Positions 16,355 to 26,213 are shown, counted from the first letter of the stretch. The stretch is DNA of 64,000 nt from Cryobacterium ruanii (GCF_004404055.1 NZ_SOHK01000007.1:62001-126000); one strand, 5' to 3'. Translations and numbers: made by a program. Notes: a model not told the origin generated them from the sequence alone.

Positions 16355-17864
16355 GAACGAACTTCCGCCCGCTGTGCGCATGCGCAGCATTGTCAAGAGT
16401 TTCGGCCCCGTCGAGGTCTTGAAGGCCGTTGACATGGACATTGTTGCGGGAGAGGTTCACGCGCTCGCTGGAGAGAACGGTGCCGGAAAATCAACCTTGA
16501 TGAAAGTTCTACAAGGTGTTCACCAGATAACCTCGGGCACCATCCAGGTCAACGGAGAACCTGTCACCATTCGTAACACCGCGGATGCTGAACGTGCCGG
16601 CATCGGTATGGTCTTTCAGGAGTTCAGCCTCATCCCGTCCATGACGGTCGCGCAAAACATCTTCTTGAATCGCGAAATCCGAGGAACGGCCGGGCTCGTC
16701 GACGACCGTGCTGCTGAGAATGCGGCACGCAAAATCTTTGACGGGCTCGGCGTGAAGATCGATCCGAAGGCGCGGGTGAGCGACCTGGGAACGGCCTATT
16801 GGCAGCTGGTGGAAATCGCCAAAGCTTTGTCCAAAGAGGCCAGCGTGATTGTCATGGACGAACCGACTGCGAGCCTTGCCAAGCACGAGGTCGAGAACCT
16901 ATTCGACCTGATCGAGACGCTGAAGAAGCGGGGAATCGCCATTGTGTACATTTCGCACCGGATGGACGAGATCCGCCGCGTCGCGGACCGCATCACGGTC
17001 CTCCGCGACGGACGGGTCGTACTCGCCTCCGCTGTGGCCACACTGACGGCCGCCGAGATTATTGAAGCCATCATCGGCCGGCGGCTTGCCTCCGATCTGG
17101 TGTACCGCGACCGGCAGTTATCGGGTGACGCCCCAATTCTCCTCGAGGCCAAGAACATCGCAAGCAACCGCGTGCTTAAATCTGTCAGTCTCACCATTCG
17201 TGCAGGCGAAATCGTAGGCTTGGCCGGTCTGATGGGCAGTGGCCGCACGGAGTTTGCCAGAGTGGTTGCGGGGATGGATCGTCCGACGCAGGGAACTTTA
17301 AGTATCGACGGGAAGATGGTGCGTTTTGCAACACCCATCGCCGCCCAACAGGCGGGCGTGGCGCTCATCCCGGAAGACCGTCGTGAGCAAGGCCTGGTTC
17401 TGGAACACTCCGTGGCCGACAACCTGACGCTTCCAGTACTCGACCGCATGAAGGCAGGAGGCTTCCTCTCGATGCGCAAACTGCGCGACGCCACAGAAGA
17501 CCTCGTCACCCGATTTGCTGTGAAGGCAAGTGACCCATATGCACCGATCAGTCAGCTGTCCGGTGGAAACCAGCAAAAAGTTGTTGTCGCGAAGTGGATC
17601 AACACCAATCCTCGCATTCTCGTGATGGACGAGCCCACGTCTGGCGTCGACATCGGCACGAAAACCGAGATCCTCGACATCGTGCGTGACTTCGCATCAC
17701 GAGGAAACGCAGTGCTGTTCATCTCGTCTGAGCTGCCCGAACTACTCGCGGTCGCGGACAGCATCGTCGTTATCCGTCAAGGACGCTCTGACCTTCCGCT
17801 CGTTCGCACAGACATCGTCAGCGAGGAACAGCTTCAACTCACTATTCAAGGAGACGCAGCATGA
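16347..17864 (+). CDS. Sugar ABC transporter ATP-binding protein (RbsA/MglA type, two ATPase domains)
   Basis: A 505-residue double ABC protein. Domain 1 has Walker A GENGAGKST, a weak signature (LGTAYWQLVEIAKAL) and Walker B VIVMDEPTASL. Domain 2 has the usual degenerate Walker A GLMGSGRTE, signature LSGGNQQKVVVAKW and Walker B ILVMDEPTSGVD. This is the standard layout of carbohydrate-uptake transporter family 2. The ATG at 16347 lies within the end of the preceding gene; a TTG at 16344 is an alternative. Its stop overlaps the permease start (ATGA). Confidence 0.93.
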   Translation: MAENELPPAVRMRSIVKSFGPVEVLKAVDMDIVAGEVHALAGENGAGKSTLMKVLQGVHQITSGTIQVNGEPVTIRNTADAERAGIGMVFQEFSLIPSMTVAQNIFLNREIRGTAGLVDDRAAENAARKIFDGLGVKIDPKARVSDLGTAYWQLVEIAKALSKEASVIVMDEPTASLAKHEVENLFDLIETLKKRGIAIVYISHRMDEIRRVADRITVLRDGRVVLASAVATLTAAEIIEAIIGRRLASDLVYRDRQLSGDAPILLEAKNIASNRVLKSVSLTIRAGEIVGLAGLMGSGRTEFARVVAGMDRPTQGTLSIDGKMVRFATPIAAQQAGVALIPEDRREQGLVLEHSVADNLTLPVLDRMKAGGFLSMRKLRDATEDLVTRFAVKASDPYAPISQLSGGNQQKVVVAKWINTNPRILVMDEPTSGVDIGTKTEILDIVRDFASRGNAVLFISSELPELLAVADSIVVIRQGRSDLPLVRTDIVSEEQLQLTIQGDAA

Positions 17865-18832
17865 CCAGCGCCACAACGATAACAAGGCCGGCCCTCGTCT
17901 CGCGAGTGATGACACGACTCGACTGGCGTAGCAACATAATCTACATCGCCTTCGTGATCGTATTTATTCTGTTCGCGATCTTCCTCGGAAGCGACGGTTT
18001 TCTCTCCACCAACAACATGCTGAATATCGTGCGCCAGACGGCCACGATTTCCATCATGGCCGTGGCCATGACCTTCGTCATAGCCGCAGCCGAAATTGAT
18101 CTCAGCGTCGGCTCGATCGCCGGACTCGCATCCGTTGTGACAGCCATGACGACCACGCAATTCGGACTGGTACCGGGCATCGTGGCAGGCATTCTGGCCG
18201 GAGCCATCATCGGAGCCATCAACGGCGGTCTCGTAGCACTCTTGAAAGTCCCATCATTCCTCGTCACTCTCGGGATGCTGGGCCTTGCTGCTGGCCTCGC
18301 GCAGTGGATCACTTCCTCGGCACCACAGCCAATCACTGACCGCATTTATGTGATGATTTTCGGCGGCGGAGATTTCGGTCCCGTGCCGGGAATGCTCGTC
18401 TGGACGGTTGTGGCCGTGGCGCTCGGCTGGCTCGTGATGAACCGCACCGGATTCGGCCGCAAGGTTCTGGCGACCGGAGGCAATCCCACCGCAGCCGCGT
18501 ACACCGGCATCCGCACAGCCCGCATCAAATTCTCCGTCCTGCTCATCTCTGGAATAGCGGCTGCCATCGCAGGGATGCTTTACGCGGGTAGGCTTGAATC
18601 GGGTCGGTTCCAGTGGGGTCAGGGCGATGAACTAACCGTCATCGCCGCCGTTATTCTCGGAGGAACCAGCCTCTTCGGCGGGCGAGGTGCAATCATCGGA
18701 ACCCTGTTCGGCTCGCTCTTCATGGGCCTTATTAACAACGGACTCATTCTTGCTGGACTCGAAGTCGCCCAACAGCAGGTTGTCCGCGGAGCGATCATCA
18801 TCGCAGCCGTGGCACTGTCGAGGAAGAAATAA
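17861..18832 (+). CDS. Sugar ABC transporter permease (RbsC type)
   Basis: A 323-residue membrane protein with about eight to ten hydrophobic segments, beginning at IIYIAFVIVFILFAIFLG. It contains the family motif EIDLSVGSIAGLASV and the cytoplasmic coupling loop FGRKVLATGGNPTAAAYTGI, both typical of branched permeases of the ribose/xylose type. Only one permease is present, so the importer is probably a homodimer of this subunit with the fused double ATPase. It is joined to the upstream gene by a 4-base overlap and to the downstream gene by TAATG. Confidence 0.92.
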   Translation: MTSATTITRPALVSRVMTRLDWRSNIIYIAFVIVFILFAIFLGSDGFLSTNNMLNIVRQTATISIMAVAMTFVIAAAEIDLSVGSIAGLASVVTAMTTTQFGLVPGIVAGILAGAIIGAINGGLVALLKVPSFLVTLGMLGLAAGLAQWITSSAPQPITDRIYVMIFGGGDFGPVPGMLVWTVVAVALGWLVMNRTGFGRKVLATGGNPTAAAYTGIRTARIKFSVLLISGIAAAIAGMLYAGRLESGRFQWGQGDELTVIAAVILGGTSLFGGRGAIIGTLFGSLFMGLINNGLILAGLEVAQQQVVRGAIIIAAVALSRKK

Positions 18833-19944
18833 TGGCCAACGCAGCGTTACGAAGTGGCGTAATCGGTACTGGATTCATGGGCCGTGTGCACACGCGGGCG
18901 GTGCGCTCGGTGGGCGGCATCGTCGTAGCCTATGCCGGCCGAGACAGCAGGCGCACCCAGCAAGCCGCGGACGAGGAAAACGTACCGCTGGTGCTTACAG
19001 CGGATGAGCTTGTTGAGCACCCCGACGTTGATCTTGTTCACATTTGCACGCCCAACTCCGAACACCTTCGTCTTGCGCTGGCTGCCATCGCGGCAGGTAA
19101 GCACGTTGTGTGCGAAAAACCCCTCGCGCTAGACGCTGACGCTGCAATGCAGCTTCAGCGCGCCGCCGAAGACGCTGGGGTCGTGAACGCCGTGCCGTTC
19201 GTTTATCGCTTCTATCCGACAGTGCGAGAGACCAAAGCCCGGATCGCCGAGTCGGGAGAACGCATCTGGCTCGCCCACGGGCATTACCTACAGGACTGGT
19301 TCTCCGAGCAATCAAACTACAACTGGCGCGTGGCAGACGAAGGGTCTCGTGCCTTCGCCGACATCGGTGTGCACTGGTGTGACCTCTTCGAGTTCACGAC
19401 CGGACACCGCATCGAAAAATTACTCGCACAAACATCGCGATTACACGAGACGCGTTTTTCCGCTGCGGGCGAGGTGCCCGTCTCCACCGAGGACGGAGTA
19501 ACCATGCTGTTCCAGACCGATCGCGGCGCCACAGGCTCCGTCGTAATCTCCCAGGCCAGCCCGGGGCGAAAGAACCGCTTATGGCTATCTCTTGACGGCG
19601 AAGATCATTCGTACGCCTTCGACCAAGAAAACCCGAACGACCTATGGATCGGTTCGACAGCCGGCATCTCTATCCTCCCCAAGGGGCTTGAAACCCTCAA
19701 TAATGCGGCCGCCGGGCCCTATGTGACCGTACCCTCGGGACACCCGCAGGGTTATCAAGATTGCTTCGGACTATTCATGCGAGACGTCCACTCGGCCATA
19801 CACGGCAAAACCGTGCAGGGATTGCCCACATTTCGCGATGGAGTTCGGGCTGCACAACTTACCGATGCGGTGATTGCATCGTCAAAGACAGGGAACTGGG
19901 TTGCGGTACCAGCCATGAGCCCGGTGGAAGCGAACGCACGATGA
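18832..19944 (+). CDS. Gfo/Idh/MocA oxidoreductase (second of operon)
   Basis: A 370-residue dehydrogenase with SGVIGTGFMGRVHTRAV at the N-terminus, DLVHICTPNSEHLRLALAA and the catalytic-lysine stretch VVCEKPLALDADA. The C-terminal part has HGHYLQDWFSEQSNYNWRV and FADIGVHWCDLFEFTTG, again with a YLQDW loop like the first dehydrogenase of the operon. Two Gfo/Idh/MocA enzymes next to two TIM-barrel proteins suggest that one oxidises a sugar and the other reduces the rearranged keto-sugar. It starts by TAATG coupling and its stop overlaps the next start by 4 bases. Confidence 0.88.
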   Translation: MANAALRSGVIGTGFMGRVHTRAVRSVGGIVVAYAGRDSRRTQQAADEENVPLVLTADELVEHPDVDLVHICTPNSEHLRLALAAIAAGKHVVCEKPLALDADAAMQLQRAAEDAGVVNAVPFVYRFYPTVRETKARIAESGERIWLAHGHYLQDWFSEQSNYNWRVADEGSRAFADIGVHWCDLFEFTTGHRIEKLLAQTSRLHETRFSAAGEVPVSTEDGVTMLFQTDRGATGSVVISQASPGRKNRLWLSLDGEDHSYAFDQENPNDLWIGSTAGISILPKGLETLNNAAAGPYVTVPSGHPQGYQDCFGLFMRDVHSAIHGKTVQGLPTFRDGVRAAQLTDAVIASSKTGNWVAVPAMSPVEANAR

Positions 19945-20954
19945 GCAGCTCAACGCATCCGGTAACCCTTTTCACCGGGCAATGGGCCGACCTGCCGTTT
20001 GAGGAGGTGGCCCGGCTAGCCAGTGGATGGGGTTATGACGGTTTGGAGATCGCCGCTTCCGGCGATCACCTCGACCTCGAGCGTGCCGATGAGGACCCCG
20101 CGTACCTCGCTTCACGGCTGGAGATACTTGACCGATTCGGCCTCAAGGTCTTTGCCATCTCCAACCACCTGACCGGGCAAGCGGTCTGTGATGACCCCAT
20201 CGACTTTCGGCATAAGGCGATCCTGCGGGCGAGCACCTGGGGCGACGGCGAGGCGGAGGGCGTGCGACGTCGTGCTGCAGAGGATATGAAACGGTCGGCT
20301 CGAGTTGCGCGCAAGCTTGGAGTAGATGTCGTCGTCGGCTTTACCGGGTCAAAGATTTGGCCGTATGTCGCTCAGTTCCCGCCCGTCCCTGATTACGTGA
20401 TTGACGAGGGATATGAGGACTTCGCAACGAGATGGAACCCGATCCTTGATGTCTTTGATGCTGAGGGAGTGAAGTTCGCCCACGAGGTGCACCCCTCGGA
20501 AATCGCCTACGACTACTGGTCGAGCGTTCGGACATTGGAGGCGATCGGACACCGAGCGGCTTTCGGTTTCAACTGGGACCCGTCCCACATGATGTGGCAG
20601 AACATCGATCCGGTCGGCTTCATTTGGGACTTTAAGGACCGCATTTACCACGTGGACTGCAAGGACACGCGACTTCACCCCGCTAATGGTCGCGCCGGTG
20701 TACTCGGTTCTCACCTGCCATGGGGTGACCCTCGACGGGCCTGGGATTTCGTGTCCACCGGCCACGGCGACGTTCCTTGGGAAGATGCCTTTCGCGCCCT
20801 CAAAGCGATTGGGTACTCGGGACCGATCTCCGTCGAATGGGAAGACGCCGGAATGGACCGCCTGCACGGAGCAAAGGAGGCGCACGACTATGTGCGCTCC
20901 CTGCTGTGGAAGCTGCCGGAGCATGGCTTCGATCACGCTTTCACGTCGCAATAG
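19941..20954 (+). CDS. Sugar phosphate isomerase/epimerase family TIM-barrel protein (LgdB-like, long form)
   Basis: A 337-residue TIM barrel beginning PVTLFTGQWADLPFEEV. Likely metal ligands are in YDGLEIAASGDHL, VKFAHEVHPSEIAYDYW (Glu, His), FNWDPSHMMWQ (Asp, His), YHVDCKDT and ISVEWEDAGMD (final Glu). It is longer than the first TIM-barrel protein and clearly a different subfamily. A frame open back to 19761 overlaps the preceding dehydrogenase; the start at 19941 is chosen for its ATGA coupling. It is the last gene of the operon. Confidence 0.85.
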   Translation: MSSSTHPVTLFTGQWADLPFEEVARLASGWGYDGLEIAASGDHLDLERADEDPAYLASRLEILDRFGLKVFAISNHLTGQAVCDDPIDFRHKAILRASTWGDGEAEGVRRRAAEDMKRSARVARKLGVDVVVGFTGSKIWPYVAQFPPVPDYVIDEGYEDFATRWNPILDVFDAEGVKFAHEVHPSEIAYDYWSSVRTLEAIGHRAAFGFNWDPSHMMWQNIDPVGFIWDFKDRIYHVDCKDTRLHPANGRAGVLGSHLPWGDPRRAWDFVSTGHGDVPWEDAFRALKAIGYSGPISVEWEDAGMDRLHGAKEAHDYVRSLLWKLPEHGFDHAFTSQ

Positions 20955-20964
20955 GAACAGTTGA

Positions 20965-21560
20965 GTTGCGGCGATCAGAGTCCCACTGTGTCGACGTTTC
21001 GGGCCTGCTACCGCGCGTGGAAGCGGCCCGCAGGTTCGAGGATGTTCGGGACATCGCGGCTGTTCTTCGCGCCCGAGTGGTCTCGGTCGTCTCTCGAAAT
21101 GCCTGAGCGGTTCGCTCGCGTCTTGTTCCGCTACTTGTCGCTGGGCTGACTCCTCGTGCGATCGGGCTGATGGATGCTTTTATGCGCAGCGCCCTCGAGG
21201 ATCGCACCGTTCTGATCGAATCGCGAGCAAACGCTGTGCTCGACCAAGGCTTGCTTTCGGTGGAACCTTAGATTTTCAACCCCTCGGGGCACCGCCGCGT
21301 GGGTCGGTGCTGTCGCTTGGCGTCAAAACGGATGCGTGGTCGCGGCCTAACGAGACCGCTACGGCATTGTCGGCGCAAAACCGCTTGGTGCACCACCGGA
21401 GTCGGCAGCGCAGAAGCTCGACGACGCTCGTGCTCGTGCGGCGCTCCGATAAGCGCAGCGGCTGGCCGGCAGTAACATCTACGATGCGACCAGACCAGAC
21501 CTGCTGTCATACTTGGGCTGACGCGATGTCTCACCAGACCATGAGCTGCGTCATGGAATA
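20965..21560 (+). pseudogene. MobF-type conjugative relaxase, C-terminal remnant
   Basis: Frame 2 reads FEDVRDIAAVLRARVVSV, a TGA at 21104-21106, then RLVPLLVAGLTPRAI and DRTVLIESRANAVLDQG to a TAG near 21270. After a shift another frame gives RDRYGIVGAKPLGAPPESAA followed by AQKLDDARARAALR, a TAG and AQRLAGSNIYD. These are the order and wording of the C-terminal tail of actinobacterial TrwC/TraI-like relaxases. The relaxase and helicase domains are missing. It shows that a conjugative or mobilisable element was once inserted beside the sugar operon. Confidence 0.7.
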
Positions 21561-21698
21561 ATATGGCGCGGCGGACGTTGCTGTCGATTTGGCGGAGGCG
21601 CCCTGGATGCGGATCCTGGTGACGTCTCGCGGCCACTTCCGATTCGGTAACCGGGCAGGTGGCGCTGCAGAGCCTTCTCGTAGCCGTCGTTCCCCTGT

Positions 21699-22626
21699 CT
21701 ACGTGTGGGCGGGCGCCCCGAGCTGAACCGAGAGCTCCGCAGCGACGCGCGCCGCCAGCAGGCCTGCTTCGTTGAGGTGCGTTCCCAGCCTGGTCTTGGG
21801 CGCGCTGACGTTGATAGCGGCAATGATGTTGCGTCGAAAGTCGAAGACAGGCGCGGAGACTCCTACGACGACTTTCTCGAATTCCTCAGCAACGGTGGCG
21901 TAGCCACGCTGACGGATGTGCGCGAGTTCGCGCATCAGGCTGTCGAAGTCGGTGACCAGGGGTACTCCCTGTGACTCGCGCGAGGTCGGGTCGGCCGTGT
22001 CGCTGCGTATGAGAAGGGGAGAGAGTGGACCCACGACTGGCTCATCATAACCGTGAGCCTCATACCAGCGCCTGAGATCGTCCTCGGCCCAGTCGCTAAC
22101 GAGTACCCGCCCCGATGACGTGCGCCAGGCAGCGGTGCTGACCCTCCCGACCGAGCCCGCGGAAGGCATATTCACTCAATTCGCTCGCTAACGTCAGCGC
22201 GCTTCCTCCGCGCAAGACGCAGAGGTGTGTGGTCTCGTGAGTGGCCGTGACCATTCGGCGAAGGTACGGCACGGATGCTCGCAGCAGGCGTGATTCCAGC
22301 GTGCGCGCTGCGACGGCATAGAGCTGGTATCCCAGACGATAGTTTGGCGTGGCGTCGTCGCGGGAGACTAGACCGACTGCGGCAAGTGTCGCCAGGGTGC
22401 GCGATACGAGCCCCTTGTCGCGTCCGGCCAATTGAGCCAGGCGTAAGACCCCGAGCCCACCAGCGGAGTCAGCTTTAGGCGATCCGAGTATCTCAGGAAG
22501 CTCGAGATCCCGGCGTAGGCCGGCGGCATTTCTAAGTGGCGCGGCTTTGGCCGCTCCGGAATCCGAGCCGCCGGACGCAGTCATCATGGCCGCAGAATTA
22601 TTCAATGTTGCCATATGCGCAACCAT
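21699..22626 (-). pseudogene. IclR family transcriptional regulator with a frameshift
   Basis: The N-terminal part (start near 22626, MVAHMATLNN) carries an HTH: LAQLAGRDKGLVSRTLATLA and VSRDDATPNYRLGYQL. The effector domain begins (THLCVLRGGSALTLASELSE) and runs to GLGREG. The frame then has to move by one base near 22140 to continue as STAAWRTSSGRVLVSDWAED, ending LAARVAAELSVQLGAP. All parts of an IclR protein are present, with a single one-base lesion next to a run of G. It may be a real loss, a recent mutation or a sequence error. It follows the MBL hydrolase gene on the same strand. Confidence 0.78.
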
Positions 22627-22779
22627 GGGTGTGCAAAAGAACACGATTTCATAGTCTCGCTGTATTCCACCGCCGATTCGTTCGACGCGGTCACGCAAAG
22701 TTGAGTGAAGGAGGGCGCGCCCGTGCGCCTACATCAAGGAAAAGCCGACGTCGCTGGATGTGGTCAGCGGTTGCCGTCG

Positions 22780-23418
22780 TCACCAGCCGCGATGTTTCCA
22801 CTCGGACAGCTTGCTCCGCTCGGCTCCGAGCGTTGTTCCTGAGCCATGGCCCGGGTGCACTAGCGTGTCGTCCGGAAGGTAGTCGAAGATTCGGGTGACG
22901 ACGTCGTTATACAACGATGAGAAACGTTCGGCATCACCGTTGGTGTTCCCAACTCCGCCGGGGAAGAGCGAATCGCCCGTGAACAGATGGGCGGGACCAT
23001 GCGGATCGCGGTACAGCAGGGCAATGGACCCGGGGGTGTGTCCGCGTAGGTGGATTACTTCGAGTTCGATACCCTCAACGGACCTGACGTCCCCGTGGTG
23101 CAAAGGTATGTCCGTAGGCACGGAAATGTCGTCGATATCGTCGAGACCCGCGGCAGCTGGTGCCTTCGTCAGCTCCCTGACCTCGCCGAGCGCCCGCACA
23201 TGGTCCCAATGCGAGTGTGTGGTGATTATGAGGGCCAGCCTGGTGTTGGCACTCGTGTCCCTCTGTGCATCTTCGAGCAGGGTGAAGATAGCGGGTGCAT
23301 CGTCCGCGGCGTCGATCAGTACCTGCGCACCGTTGGATTTCGAGGTGAGAACGTAAACATTATTGCCCATCTCGGATACTGAGATGCTGCGCACCGTGAG
23401 GGCATTGAGATCGTGCAT
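22780..23418 (-). CDS. MBL-fold metallo-hydrolase (glyoxalase II-like)
   Basis: A 212-residue protein with the metallo-beta-lactamase motif THSHWDH (His68, His70, Asp72, His73). It is followed by HLRGHTPGS, FTGDSLFPGG and LVHPGHG, which supply the remaining binuclear zinc ligands. GNNVYVLTSKSNGAQVLIDA near the N-terminus is the usual first sheet. Members hydrolyse thioesters or lactones, or bind flavin partners. Its neighbours (ABM monooxygenase, GTP cyclohydrolase II, flavoprotein reductase) suggest a redox or catabolic operon. Confidence 0.88.
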   Translation of the reverse strand: MHDLNALTVRSISVSEMGNNVYVLTSKSNGAQVLIDAADDAPAIFTLLEDAQRDTSANTRLALIITTHSHWDHVRALGEVRELTKAPAAAGLDDIDDISVPTDIPLHHGDVRSVEGIELEVIHLRGHTPGSIALLYRDPHGPAHLFTGDSLFPGGVGNTNGDAERFSSLYNDVVTRIFDYLPDDTLVHPGHGSGTTLGAERSKLSEWKHRGW

Positions 23419-23599
23419 TGTCCTTTTCCTCCTACGGGTTGCTGGTCTCGTGCGGTGGCGTCGCGGGGTGTGCGGTCAACAATCTTGATGCGACACGGCG
23501 ACGCGAGCCCATGGAACTATGGATGCTCCTCCTTGCGGCGCAGGTCATGAGGTAGATCGTGGGGGAGTCACCTCGACCGATTCCGCGATCACCCGGCGC

Positions 23600-23926
23600 T
23601 TAGCTGCTCGGCACCGTCATTTCTCCCATTTGGCCCCAACCTTCAGCATCGAGACGCTCGCTGATGATCTCTGGCGTCTTCATGAGCGCTTGAGGCATAG
23701 TCTTCATGGCTGCGGAGAAGTGAGCGCTGTTCACGTGGGATCCCGCGGCGTCATCGTGGAATGCCTCGACGAGGACGAACTGGTGAGGATCGTCGACACT
23801 GCGCGACCAGTCGAACCACAGATTGCCTGGTTCCTGGCGCGTAGCCTCGGTGAAGTTTCGCGTAAGGTCCATCCAACGATCGCTCCAGTCTGGTTTCACA
23901 GTGAACTTAACTACGATGAAAATCAT
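23600..23926 (-). CDS. Antibiotic biosynthesis monooxygenase (ABM) domain protein
   Basis: A 108-residue single-domain protein: IFIVVKFTVKPDWSDRW, EPGNLWFDWSRSVDDPHQFV, VEAFHDDAAGSHVNSAHF. These are the three signatures of the ABM/YgiN dimeric ferredoxin-like fold (the EPGxxxF, LxExW-like and HxxxxHF parts). Such cofactor-free proteins oxidise or bind quinols and other phenolic compounds. It lies between the GTP cyclohydrolase II gene and the MBL hydrolase gene on the same strand. Confidence 0.85.
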   Translation of the reverse strand: MIFIVVKFTVKPDWSDRWMDLTRNFTEATRQEPGNLWFDWSRSVDDPHQFVLVEAFHDDAAGSHVNSAHFSAAMKTMPQALMKTPEIISERLDAEGWGQMGEMTVPSS

Positions 23927-24190
23927 GGGATGGTTCCTTCCTCGGTCACGTCCCGTTGAACGGTCGCGGTTCCTGCAAAACCGTGCGGTACGTTAATTCA
24001 GCTTAGGCGACGGCGGGTTTGGGGTGGATCACCGCTTGAGCTGCCGCAGAAATTCAGGGCCGTGGTGCCTTTCCCGCCGCTAATTATCCGTAGGGAAACT
24101 TTTTTGAACCTCCTGACCACCCGGATGGTGAATAGACGATGCCCGGGTATGTACCCCCGGTAGTGTCCGGCGGGGTTTCGCGCTCCAGGA

Positions 24191-24886
24191 TCAGAGCGCG
24201 TGTTGAAGGAGATGACCCATGCGATCTCGTTTGGTTCGTAGATAGGCGGAGTTGGCCGGATGCGCACCTGCTGTAAGGGGCACACGCTCGAGGACGGTGA
24301 TCCCGTGCTCGGTGAGCTGGCCGACCTTGTCTGGATTGTTGGTGAGGAGGCGCACCGCATGAAGTCGGAGGTCGTGGAGGATCGCAGCCGCGGCAGCGTA
24401 GTCACGGCCATCCGCTGGGAGGCCGAGCGCGAGGTTCGCGTCGAGCGTGTCTAAGCCGGCTTCTTGCAGCTGGTAGGCCTTGAGTTTGTTGACAAGCCCG
24501 ATGCCGCGGCCCTCGTGGCCCCGCATGTAGATAACGACGCCGCCATTCTGATCAATCGTGTCGAGGGCGGAGTCGAGTTGCGGGCCGCAATCACATTTCC
24601 GGGATTCGAACACCTCGCCGGTCAGACATTCGGAGTGCACACGAACGAGGCAACCCTCTGTTGGTGTGCCGGACACGACGGCGAGATGTTCGCTGCCGGA
24701 AACGAGGTCGCGGTAGGCACGGAACTGGAAAGTGCCGTGTTTGGTAGGGATGCTTGTTTCAACTTCGAACGTGACATAAGACATCGCGATGGAACGGATG
24801 GTGCCGACATTGGCTGCTTCCGCCGAGGGTGCGTCGGTGGGTAACCCCGAAGGGTTGGCATTGAAACATGTTTCGGTCATGATCAC
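24191..24886 (-). CDS. ribA: GTP cyclohydrolase II
   Basis: A 231-residue RibA without a DHBP synthase domain. Zinc ligands are Cys87, Cys98 and Cys100 in [20 protein letters not shown]. The GTP/pyrophosphate loop is [10 protein letters not shown] at about 122-131, and [10 protein letters not shown] is at the C-terminal side. It converts GTP to the first riboflavin intermediate. The start at 24886 overlaps the stop of the flavoprotein gene (ATGA), so RibA is co-produced with a flavin enzyme rather than placed with other riboflavin genes. About 30 N-terminal residues precede the usual start of the domain. Confidence 0.92.
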   Translation of the reverse strand: MIMTETCFNANPSGLPTDAPSAEAANVGTIRSIAMSYVTFEVETSIPTKHGTFQFRAYRDLVSGSEHLAVVSGTPTEGCLVRVHSECLTGEVFESRKCDCGPQLDSALDTIDQNGGVVIYMRGHEGRGIGLVNKLKAYQLQEAGLDTLDANLALGLPADGRDYAAAAAILHDLRLHAVRLLTNNPDKVGQLTEHGITVLERVPLTAGAHPANSAYLRTKRDRMGHLLQHAL

Positions 24887-26112
24887 AGCGAATCCAGTGG
24901 CACATCGGCATCCGCGAGCCTAGCGCGATCAATCTGGTTGCCACGACGGATGAGGCCTTGCACGGCTTCGTTGACATCCCAGACATTCACGTTCATCCCG
25001 GCGACAACTTTCTTGCCCGCCACCCAGAAGGCGATGAATTCACGGCCAGCCCGGTCGCCTCGATACACCACATCGGCTCCCCGTGCCAGCGGTCCAAATC
25101 CGGAGTACTCCATACCAACGTCGAACTGGTCAGTGTAGAAATATGGAATGTCGTCGTAAGACACGTTCTGGCCGAGCATTGACCGAGCCGCGAGCTTTCC
25201 ACCATTCAAAGCATTGGCCCAGTGTTCACTGCGCAGTCGTACCTTTGCCACGGGGTGATAAGCGTTGGCAATGTCACCTGCTGCGTAGATTGCCGGGTCG
25301 CTCGTGCGAAGCGACGCATCGACAAAGATGCCGTTGTCGATCGCTAACCCCGCTGAATGGGCCAGCTGGACGTTAGGCGTGGCACCAATGCCGACCAAGA
25401 CGAGGTCCGCGGGAATGACCTCTCCGCTCTCAAGTCTCACAGCGCTAGCTCGACCGTTTTTTCCAACAACACTTTCAACAGACACTGAACGTCGAAGAGT
25501 GACGCCGTTTTGTTCGTGGAGATCGGCGAACATCTGGCCGAGCTCGTCGCCGAGCGCGTTCGCCAGCGGGATTGGGTCACGTTCCAGAATCGTCACGTCG
25601 TTTCCCAGGGTGCGTGCCGTCGCAGCCACCTCCATGCCAATCCAACCCGAGCCGATCAGGACGAGTCGCATACCTCCGCCCGCAAGCAGAGAGCGCAGGG
25701 TGTCGGAGTCCTCAAGGGTTCGTAGGTAGTGCACCCCTTCAAGGTCTGCTCCGGGGATCGACAGGCGGCGAGATGACGAGCCAGTGGTCAGCAACAGCTT
25801 GCTGTAAGCGAAGGCCTCACCGGCGTCGGTATGAATGAGCCGGCGGGCGGCATCAACGCGGGCAACAGAGGTGTCGAGGAGTAGGTCGACATCATGTTGC
25901 GCGTACCAGTCCTGGGGATCTACATACACAGAGTCCCGGTCACTGGATCCGCTGAGGTAGCCCTTCGAGAGCGGGGGCCGGATATAGGGACGGTGGGCTT
26001 CCGCGCCGATCAGTTGGATCGGCCCAGTAAAGCCTTCTTCGCGCAGTGTCCTAGCAGCGGACGCACCAGCGAGCCCTGCTCCGACGATGACATAACTCTG
26101 AGAATTTGGCAT
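24883..26112 (-). CDS. FAD-dependent oxidoreductase (ferredoxin/rubredoxin reductase type)
   Basis: A 409-residue flavoprotein. The FAD motif [20 protein letters not shown] is at residues 8-27, ATGxx-like [13 protein letters not shown] in the middle, the NAD motif [20 protein letters not shown] further on, and [13 protein letters not shown] as the second FAD site. The C-terminal reductase domain has [19 protein letters not shown]. The architecture is that of reductases that pass electrons from NADH to ferredoxins of P450 or Rieske oxygenases. No oxygenase or ferredoxin gene is in the window. It is the first gene of a leftward operon and divergent to the Cys-rich regulator. Confidence 0.92.
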   Translation of the reverse strand: MPNSQSYVIVGAGLAGASAARTLREEGFTGPIQLIGAEAHRPYIRPPLSKGYLSGSSDRDSVYVDPQDWYAQHDVDLLLDTSVARVDAARRLIHTDAGEAFAYSKLLLTTGSSSRRLSIPGADLEGVHYLRTLEDSDTLRSLLAGGGMRLVLIGSGWIGMEVAATARTLGNDVTILERDPIPLANALGDELGQMFADLHEQNGVTLRRSVSVESVVGKNGRASAVRLESGEVIPADLVLVGIGATPNVQLAHSAGLAIDNGIFVDASLRTSDPAIYAAGDIANAYHPVAKVRLRSEHWANALNGGKLAARSMLGQNVSYDDIPYFYTDQFDVGMEYSGFGPLARGADVVYRGDRAGREFIAFWVAGKKVVAGMNVNVWDVNEAVQGLIRRGNQIDRARLADADVPLDSL

Positions 26113-26213
26113 GTTTCCTCTTTGCTGGTGTGCTGGCTATCTTCGTAGCCCAACTTTAGAAGCCACCCGTTTCTTTTGTCAAGATACTTTGTTTTAGAGT
26201 TACGATCATCATT

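Noticed and set aside
22096-22698. IclR N-terminal half as a complete stand-alone gene
   Set aside because: Its last residues after GLGREG are out of frame, and the missing effector domain continues in the adjacent frame, so it is one broken gene.
26113-26213. Possible operator (TTTAGA/TTTTAGAG words) between the flavoprotein and SufR-like genes
   Set aside because: The words are only loosely related and not a clean palindrome, so no site is claimed.
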